DNA from: Telluribacter humicola
GTDB lineage: Bacteria; Bacteroidota; Bacteroidia; Cytophagales; Spirosomataceae
Reading direction: 5' to 3'
Length of the DNA: 64,000 nucleotides
NCBI RefSeq assembly: GCF_017355935.1
Contig: NZ_JAFIQT010000002.1
Coordinates: 186,001-250,000, forward strand
Under the pieces are notes generated by a model that did not search any database, had not been told where the DNA came from, and saw only the letters and a list, made by a program, of their open reading frames with translations. Position 1 is the first letter of the stretch; each line of letters starts with the position of its first letter. Below, one piece after another: positions 58,925 through 64,000 of this stretch. A program made the translations under genes and the position numbers.

Positions 58925-59716
58925 TTAGAAGATTTCTTTGATAACGGCTACCAGCTCTTTCTGCATGGCACAGGCCGCTACTATATTGCCACCGAACAGG
59001 TAGTCGTCGCCACCTTCGAAATCCGTGACGGTACCTCCGGCTTCCTTGATCAGCAGTATTCCGGCCGCCATATCCCACGAATGCAGATTGTACTCATAGA
59101 ACCCCTCAAAACGCCCGGCTGCAACGTAGGCCAGATCCACGGCTGCCGCACCTAACCGGCGTACCCCGTGTGTCTTGCGCATCAGCGTGCTCAGGATATC
59201 CATGTACTTGCTCTGCTTCTCAAAGTTACGGTAGGGGAATCCGGTAGCGATCAGGCTATCGCTAAGGTGCTGAGCTTTTGATACCTGCAGACGCCTACCA
59301 TTACACCAGGCTCCACCGCCCTGCCAGCCGTAAAACAGTTCATCCAGGCTGGGCTCGTGTATAATACCGATCAGAGGCTCCTTACCGCGCACCAGTCCTA
59401 CACTCACACAATAGATCGGCAAGCCGTGTACGAAGTTGGTGGTTCCATCGAGCGGGTCGATGATCCAGTTCAGGGCTTCGGTATCCTTTTCTTCACCGGT
59501 GGTACCCTCTTCTGTGATGAAACTTGCTTCGGGCAGTATCTCCCGCAGACCCGCTACCAGCAGTTTTTCGGTTTCTTTATCGACGTACGATACCAGGTTG
59601 TTGATATCCTTGTACTCGATGCGGTCTGTATTGAATGTATTCGCTTCCTGCTGGATAAAAGCGGAGGCCTTTTTGACTACCTCAATGGCTTGCTGGGTGA
59701 GTGCTTCAAGATTCAT
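58925..59716 (-). CDS. Inositol monophosphatase family protein
   Basis: The 263-residue product has the IMPase motifs: ASFITEEGTTGEE, the metal-binding DPLDGTTNFVHGLP, and HSWDMAAGILLIKEAGG. Family enzymes cleave inositol-1-phosphate, and many also act on other phosphates (3'-phosphoadenosine, fructose-1,6-bisphosphate) or, like SuhB, bind transcription elongation factors. It is translationally coupled to the DUF4105 gene (4-bp ATGA overlap), so it is the last gene of rsmI-DUF4105-IMPase. Confidence 0.93.
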   Translation of the reverse strand: MNLEALTQQAIEVVKKASAFIQQEANTFNTDRIEYKDINNLVSYVDKETEKLLVAGLREILPEASFITEEGTTGEEKDTEALNWIIDPLDGTTNFVHGLPIYCVSVGLVRGKEPLIGIIHEPSLDELFYGWQGGGAWCNGRRLQVSKAQHLSDSLIATGFPYRNFEKQSKYMDILSTLMRKTHGVRRLGAAAVDLAYVAAGRFEGFYEYNLHSWDMAAGILLIKEAGGTVTDFEGGDDYLFGGNIVAACAMQKELVAVIKEIF

Positions 59717-60906
59717 GCTGTCTTCTTTTGTGGAATTTTGGATAGTGAATTATTCATGTAGTATACCCGGATGATCAGCGTCACCAGGATGGGTATGACT
59801 ACGTAGTTATGCTTCAGGAGGTTGCCGGTAGCTATAAGCAGCAACACAGCGTATCCTATCAAAGCAAACTGAAACCAGGCGGGTTTGTTGGTTTTGGAAA
59901 TGGAGAATATAAACGGAAACCAGAGCGGGAAGGCCCACAGAATATCGTAGTTCCAGGTTGTAACACCGTGGTCGGTCCCAAACCACAGCAGCACGATCAA
60001 CCAACCCGTCAGGCCAACAACCGTAAACAGGATCTTATCGAACAGGAAGTTGAGCTTATTGTACTTCATCTGCCACATGGTAAACAGCAGCACGAGGCCC
60101 GCCAATACCCAGAAGAATATCTGCGGGGTAAGCCAGGCGTCATCATCCTCGACGGGTACGGCCGTATACAGGTCTATGGTGTTGGCTACCAGCGGAAGCG
60201 TTTGTCCGTTGATCAGTACCCGGGAGTCGTCGTAGGCGGCACTCAGGTTGTAGGGCAGAAAAGTAGCCTGCATGGGCGTAGCTATCTCGTCCGACGGTGC
60301 TCCAATAGCCAGGTCCATCCCGAAGTCGGCCCAGGGTTTTTGAGTATGAGCGTAACGGTCTATCCACTGCCGGAAGCTTAGCGTATCGTGCGTATAGCCG
60401 GGGTAGTAGAGGCTGTCGCCGCAGGCCGCGATAATGGCATCCTGTAAGCGGCTGGAGCAGTTGTCGTAGAAGAATTTATACTGGTACTCACGGTTTTCGG
60501 GTAGGAAGTTACGCTCCAGAAACTGGTACAGGCGGTCCTTTTGTACCGGGGAAAGGTTCAGTAACTGCTGCTGTACGGAGCGGTTTTCAGCCTGCCAGTA
60601 GTACACCTGCGGCATCAGCGGACCTGCCGATAGCTGGTAGGGCAGGGTACCCCGCATAAACTTGATGTAGAAGTTCTCGGTGTTGAAGTTGAAGGTACCG
60701 TAGTTATAGGCTTTGTCGATGCCAGTAGCAGGGTCTGAGATCCAAAGTACACTGTGGCCGAAGCTCGAGTACAACTCCTGACCCGGCCCGACCGTCACCA
60801 GGCTGACCCGGGCATCTGGACTCAGGGACTGAGCCACAGAGGAATGAATAAAGAAAAATGCAAAATGAAGAATGAAAAGGAGCCTGAGGGGGAGGCTGAT
60901 AACCAT
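59713..60906 (-). CDS. DUF4105 membrane-associated protein
   Basis: The ATG at 60904-60906 gives a signal peptide (MVISLPLRLLFILHFAFFFIHSSVAQ). A DUF4105 domain follows with ARVSLVTVGPGQELYSSFGHSVLWI, a YNYGTFNF segment and the conserved KFFYDNCSSRLQDAI cysteine/serine text. The C-terminal third has about four membrane helices (WLTPQIFFWVLAGLVLLFTMW onward). DUF4105 is related to NlpC/P60-like cysteine peptidases; the H in SSFGHS and the C in DNCSS are candidate catalytic residues. Substrate unknown. It is the middle gene of rsmI-DUF4105-IMPase. Confidence 0.86.
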   Translation of the reverse strand: MVISLPLRLLFILHFAFFFIHSSVAQSLSPDARVSLVTVGPGQELYSSFGHSVLWISDPATGIDKAYNYGTFNFNTENFYIKFMRGTLPYQLSAGPLMPQVYYWQAENRSVQQQLLNLSPVQKDRLYQFLERNFLPENREYQYKFFYDNCSSRLQDAIIAACGDSLYYPGYTHDTLSFRQWIDRYAHTQKPWADFGMDLAIGAPSDEIATPMQATFLPYNLSAAYDDSRVLINGQTLPLVANTIDLYTAVPVEDDDAWLTPQIFFWVLAGLVLLFTMWQMKYNKLNFLFDKILFTVVGLTGWLIVLLWFGTDHGVTTWNYDILWAFPLWFPFIFSISKTNKPAWFQFALIGYAVLLLIATGNLLKHNYVVIPILVTLIIRVYYMNNSLSKIPQKKTA

Positions 60907-60910
60907 ACGT

Positions 60911-61579
60911 TTATTCTTTTCCGGCAATGACGATAACAATTTCACCTTTGATAGTTTTTTCAGCAAAATAAGTAATTATTTCCTGTAACGTGCCACGCAC
61001 GTTCTCTTCGTATAATTTGGTCAGCTCCCGCGATACGCAAGCCTGCCGCTCCGCTCCGAGGTACTCCGCAAACTGCTGCAGCGACTTGACCAGTCGGTGG
61101 GGCGATTCATAGAATATCATTGTACGCTCCTCTTCGGCCAACTCTTTCAGGCGGGTCTGGCGGCCCTTCTTATGGGGCAAAAATCCTTCAAACGTAAAGC
61201 GGTCGCAGGGAAGTCCAGAGTTGACCAGCGCCGGTATAAAAGCCGTCGGGCCGGGCAGGCACTCCACCGGTATCTTGTACTTGATGCACTCCCGCACCAG
61301 CAGAAAGCCCGGATCCGAGATGGCCGGCGTACCCGCGTCGGATACCAGGGCCATGGTCTCGCCCTTGAGCATCCGCTCCAGCAGTCGTGTAATGGTCTGG
61401 TGCTCGTTATGAATATGGTAGCTCTGCATGGGCTTGTTGATGCCCAGGTGTCGCAGCAGATTGCCCGAGGTACGGGTGTCTTCAGCCAGCACTACATCCA
61501 CACTTTTGAGCACATTAATGGCCCGTAACGTGATATCCTCTAGGTTACCGATGGGTGTAGGGACAATGTATAGTTTCAT
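60911..61579 (-). CDS. rsmI: 16S rRNA (cytidine(1402)-2'-O)-methyltransferase
   Basis: The ATG at 61577-61579 gives MKLYIVPTPIGNLEDIT, the standard RsmI start. The 222-residue product keeps DVVLAEDTRTSGNLLRHLGI, MALVSDAGTPAISDPGFLLV, the GPTAFIPALVNSGLP loop and FYESPHRLVKSL. It methylates C1402 in the ribosomal P site. It is at the shorter end of the family because the C-terminal extension of some homologues is absent. It leads the operon with DUF4105 and the inositol monophosphatase gene. Confidence 0.95.
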   Translation of the reverse strand: MKLYIVPTPIGNLEDITLRAINVLKSVDVVLAEDTRTSGNLLRHLGINKPMQSYHIHNEHQTITRLLERMLKGETMALVSDAGTPAISDPGFLLVRECIKYKIPVECLPGPTAFIPALVNSGLPCDRFTFEGFLPHKKGRQTRLKELAEEERTMIFYESPHRLVKSLQQFAEYLGAERQACVSRELTKLYEENVRGTLQEIITYFAEKTIKGEIVIVIAGKE

Positions 61580-61714
61580 GAATGGAATCAGATAATAAGC
61601 ACCGAAAGTAGTGAATAGGGGCGAGGATGGCAATTATACCGGGAGTATACCTGTCTCCCTTACCGGTGGCACACTATTGGTAGCTATATTTTTATTCACT
61701 ACTCATGACCAGCT

Positions 61715-62176
61715 ATGCACCCAGTTTCAAAGCAAAAGACGGCTATATCGGATATGGAGTCAATGGCCAAATGGCTGGATTCCCGCTTTACAATTCCCGG
61801 CACTAACATCCGGTTCGGATTGGATGCCATGGTAGGGCTTATTCCCGGTGTCGGTGACTTCGCTACCCTGCTTGTATCAGGCTATATGATCTCAATCATG
61901 GCAAAAAACGGAGCCAGCGGATATGTAGTGGCCAGGATGACCCTCAATGTATTGATAGATGCCTTGCTGGGTTCTGTTCCTATTATAGGTGATCTATTTG
62001 ATGTGGCTTTTAAGGCAAATGTTCGCAATGTGAAACTCATGCGCGAGCATTATGTGGAAGGCCGACATAAAGGCGGAGCCTGGAAGATAGTGATTCCCAT
62101 TCTGTTAGTACTCCTACTGGTGGTTGGGTTTTTAGCCTGGTTGAGCTACCGGTTCTTTGTCTGGTTATTTAATTAA
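61715..62176 (+). CDS. DUF4112 membrane protein
   Basis: The 153-residue product has the DUF4112 text MESMAKWLDSRFTIPGTNIRFGLDAMVGLIPGVGDFATLLVSGYMI and LIDALLGSVPIIGDLFDVAFKANVRN. It has three to four hydrophobic segments, two of them centred on the GLIPGVGD and GSVPIIGD half-motifs, which look like an internal duplication, and a last helix before the C-terminus. Function unknown. It is divergent from rsmI. Confidence 0.88.
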   Translation: MHPVSKQKTAISDMESMAKWLDSRFTIPGTNIRFGLDAMVGLIPGVGDFATLLVSGYMISIMAKNGASGYVVARMTLNVLIDALLGSVPIIGDLFDVAFKANVRNVKLMREHYVEGRHKGGAWKIVIPILLVLLLVVGFLAWLSYRFFVWLFN

Positions 62177-62232
62177 TCTATTTAGTTTAAATGCTTTGTT
62201 AATGATTCAAAACCATAGCTTCCAAAAGAAAA

Positions 62233-62258
62233 GAGGTACCTTATAATAAAGGTACCTC
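62233..62258 (-). terminator. Terminator of the pterin dehydratase gene
   Basis: GAGGTACCTT pairs perfectly with AAGGTACCTC; on the minus strand CTTTTC follows. It lies 31 bases past the stop of the dehydratase gene. Confidence 0.8.
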
Positions 62259-62288
62259 CATGATTAGATATTTACCCCAGACATTCCA

Positions 62289-62552
62289 TTACAGATCATC
62301 AAAATCATCGTAGATGGTATCAATGGCTTCGGCCAGCTGCTGGTCCTTTTCGGTGATGGTATTACCGGCGTCGTGCGTACTTAGCTCAATATCTACCTTA
62401 TTATATACATTGGACCACCAGGGGTGGTGATTCATCTGTTCGGCTACCTCGGCTACCCGGGACATAAAAGCGAATGCTTCCCTGAAATCTTCAAACTCAA
62501 AGCTCCGTTTGAGTTTATTGTCTTGTTCAACCCACATAACTGCCTGATCCAT
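62289..62552 (-). CDS. 4a-hydroxytetrahydrobiopterin (pterin carbinolamine) dehydratase
   Basis: The 87-residue product matches PCD/PhhB: the catalytic H42-H43-P motif in [39 protein letters not shown], preceded by the helical [24 protein letters not shown] recycles the pterin cofactor of aromatic amino acid hydroxylases and acts as a molybdopterin-related protein in other bacteria. No phenylalanine hydroxylase gene is nearby. Confidence 0.92.
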   Translation of the reverse strand: MDQAVMWVEQDNKLKRSFEFEDFREAFAFMSRVAEVAEQMNHHPWWSNVYNKVDIELSTHDAGNTITEKDQQLAEAIDTIYDDFDDL

Positions 62553-62624
62553 ATCGTTTCTTTGTTGATGAATAGTAATTGATAACTATTCAACGACGAA
62601 AGGCTACCGGATGTTTTCTGTCGG

Positions 62625-63728
62625 CTATTTGCTCATCTCCAGTACCACATGGTTGACGTTCTTTCGCTCCCAGGTATAGGTGATATGTACCTTACCATCC
62701 TGCGTCTGGATCACAGCCGGATAGCTGTACTCGCCCTTTTCTTTATCTTCCAGTACGACTATGTCGGTCCAGGTGCGGCCATCGCGGGAGGTAGCTACGT
62801 GGAGTTTCTGGCGTCCCTTGTCCCACTCCTTACCCCGGGTAGTCGGGTTATATACCAGTACCTGGGTACCATCACGTAGTGTAACGGCGTCGGTGCCGGA
62901 GTTAGGGTTCAGTATATCCGTCTTTTTCAGCTCTCCCCAGGTTTTTCCACCGTCTTCTGACCAGGCTTCTACGATCCGGTCGTGCTTGCTGCGGCAGAGG
63001 ATCTGCATGCGGTTGTTGGGGTAAGTCAGTAGACTGGGTTGTATTACATCGAGTGTCGTGTTTGGGTCCACCGGTACCAGTTGCCAGGTCTTACCCAGGT
63101 CCGAAGAGCGCTCAAGGTGTACCCGCCACGCCTCTTTGGTTTCGGTGCTGGTCGGGCTGAGTATATCTCCGTTAGCGAGCTGGATGGGTTTGTTCTTAAT
63201 CGGTCCCAGGATCCCGTCGGGCAGGCGTTCAGGCTTCGACCAGGTACTGCCGTTGTCGTCGGAACTCATGACCATGCCCCACCACTCCCTCGGCGACGGG
63301 CCTACTTTATAAAACAGGAACAGCTTCCCCTCGCGGGTTTTGAACAGCACCGGATTCCAGCAGGGGTAGCGCAGATTCGCATCCATGATACCTTCCGCCA
63401 TGAGCTTAGGCTGGCTCCACTTTCCCTGTTTCTGGGTAGCCAGCCAGATACCTACATCCTTATGTCCCTCGTGTGGACCACCAAACCAAGCAGCCACCAG
63501 TTCACCGGGCCGTACCTCTTCAATCGTAGACGCGTGACACTCTTTGAAAGGCGGATTGTTGAAGATCATTTCCTGACTTACCTTCTTCCATTGGGCCGGC
63601 TGTCCGGAGACCGGATCCCCGGCGGCCGGCTCCCCCCTAGATGACTGTCCATGAGTCTGTCCGTAGCTTTGCATAGCAAAGAGAAAAGTGAGTCCACCGA
63701 CCAGCAGGGGCAAGAATGATTTCTTCAT
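62625..63728 (-). CDS. Exported sialidase-fold (BNR repeat) protein
   Basis: The ATG at 63726-63728 gives a signal peptide (MKKSFLPLLVGGLTFLFAMQSYGQ) and a 367-residue product. The six-blade beta-propeller is marked by Asp boxes: SSDDNGSTWSKP, SSDLGKTWQLV, SEDGGKTWGEL and SRDGRTWTDI. Between them are CHASTIEEVRPGELVAAWFGG and HEGHKDVGIWLA, the BNR_2 (PF13088) text. The fold is that of sialidases, but the arginine triad cannot be verified by eye, so other exo-glycosidases (for example on rhamnose or fucose sugars) are possible. No sialic-acid catabolism gene is seen nearby. Confidence 0.87.
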   Translation of the reverse strand: MKKSFLPLLVGGLTFLFAMQSYGQTHGQSSRGEPAAGDPVSGQPAQWKKVSQEMIFNNPPFKECHASTIEEVRPGELVAAWFGGPHEGHKDVGIWLATQKQGKWSQPKLMAEGIMDANLRYPCWNPVLFKTREGKLFLFYKVGPSPREWWGMVMSSDDNGSTWSKPERLPDGILGPIKNKPIQLANGDILSPTSTETKEAWRVHLERSSDLGKTWQLVPVDPNTTLDVIQPSLLTYPNNRMQILCRSKHDRIVEAWSEDGGKTWGELKKTDILNPNSGTDAVTLRDGTQVLVYNPTTRGKEWDKGRQKLHVATSRDGRTWTDIVVLEDKEKGEYSYPAVIQTQDGKVHITYTWERKNVNHVVLEMSK

Positions 63729-63774
63729 AAAGTACACGTTAGGTTAGTAGGAGAAGGAAGTTTTAGTCCTAAAT

Positions 63775-64000
63775 CTACTTATTTCTAACGTATACGTGAC
63801 GAATATTTGATTTGCCGGTTTCGCGCTCATCTACTTCAAAAGCATCAATGCTCTTGATCAGGGGGAGTAATTTAGAATATCCGTAGTTGCGGGAGTCAAA
63901 GCTGGGTCGCTTCTTGATCAGCAGATTGCCCAAGTCGCCCAGGAATACCCAACCATCTTCATCGGCCAGGTCATTGATGCTGCCCGCTATCAGATTTCTC
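63775..64000 (-). CDS. C-terminal part of a LOTUS/OST-HTH domain protein (cut by window edge)
   Basis: The minus strand is open from the right edge to a TAG at 63775-63777, 75 codons. The text GWVFLGDLGNLLIKKRPSFDSRNYGYSKLLPLIKS is a classic OST-HTH/LOTUS domain, and the end DAFEVDERETGKSNIRHVYVRNK matches the C-terminus of bacterial NYN-LOTUS proteins. In those, an N-terminal NYN (PIN-like) RNase domain precedes the RNA-binding LOTUS domain; that part would lie beyond the right edge. RNA binding is established for the fold, the target is not. Confidence 0.8.
   Translation of the reverse strand, partial: RNLIAGSINDLADEDGWVFLGDLGNLLIKKRPSFDSRNYGYSKLLPLIKSIDAFEVDERETGKSNIRHVYVRNK

Overview
The window reads as the chromosome of a Gram-negative member of the Bacteroidota, most likely the Cytophagales (Spirosoma/Dyadobacter-like). 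This is inferred from gene content: a fused MurF-alanine racemase, a TMEM260-like DUF2723 membrane protein, a PG_1098/THUMP-like methyltransferase, a DUF4105 protein, a collagen-like lipoprotein, a DUF4212/SSS/Acs acetate module, Tat-exported Gfo/Idh/MocA oxidoreductases and TAnnTTTG-type promoter candidates. Nothing in it looks like a prophage, plasmid, transposase, CRISPR array, rRNA or tRNA. It is ordinary core chromosome with a light accessory load.

Layout. 1-1129: truncated LytS-type sensor kinase. 1.6-2.9 kb: tandem YceI paralogues. 3.2-5.4 kb: Tat-exported oxidoreductase plus sugar isomerase. 5.4-5.75 kb: a large nested palindromic element without a gene. 5.8-12.2 kb: OmpA-like protein, DNA polymerase I, collagen-like lipoprotein, small lipoprotein, GH109 enzyme. 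12.4-16.8 kb: M1 aminopeptidase, LolC/E-like permease, RbfA. 17.1-23.4 kb: DUF6427-like membrane protein, RpiB, LOG-family protein, helix-hairpin-helix protein, a lipoprotein, glycyl-tRNA synthetase. 23.4-32.3 kb: YciE/F-like protein, MurF-Alr fusion, CorA, UspA, QueG, GrpE-DnaJ. 32.4-38 kb: DUF2723/GT117-like protein and a NatA/NatB-like ABC exporter. 38.2-47.8 kb: small hypothetical and DinB/YkvA genes, two tandem dicarboxylate/amino-acid symporters, SRPBCC protein, ArsC-like protein, GH18 lipoprotein, methyltransferase. 48-52 kb: acetate uptake and activation (DUF4212, SSS symporter, Acs). 52-54.5 kb: AsmA-like protein. 54.8-58.8 kb: a Cys-rich miniprotein missed by length cut-offs, a YfiT-like DinB protein, and a four-gene amino-sugar cassette (FdtA-type ketoisomerase, DegT aminotransferase, GT2, methyltransferase). 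58.9-61.6 kb: overlapping operon rsmI-DUF4105-suhB. 61.7-64 kb: DUF4112 protein, pterin carbinolamine dehydratase, sialidase-fold protein, and the tail of a LOTUS/OST-HTH protein.

How genes work together. Three Tat-signalled enzymes (oxidoreductase, TIM-barrel isomerase, GH109) plus the GH18 and sialidase-fold proteins point to glycan processing in the envelope. The FdtA/DegT/GT2 cassette together with the DUF2723 protein suggests surface or protein glycosylation. The acetate module, two symporters, CorA and the ABC exporter cover transport. Most convergent gene pairs share strong hairpin terminators, and three of these hairpins lie across or inside the 3' end of a neighbouring gene.

No clearly new defence or mobile system was found. 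The observations most worth a second look are the 5.4-5.75 kb nested palindrome, the Tat-exported oxidoreductase/isomerase pair, the amino-sugar cassette, the NTR-MORN protein, the Cys-rich miniprotein, a 16-bp perfect palindrome upstream of the SRPBCC gene, and a 14-mer shared by two distant regulatory regions.
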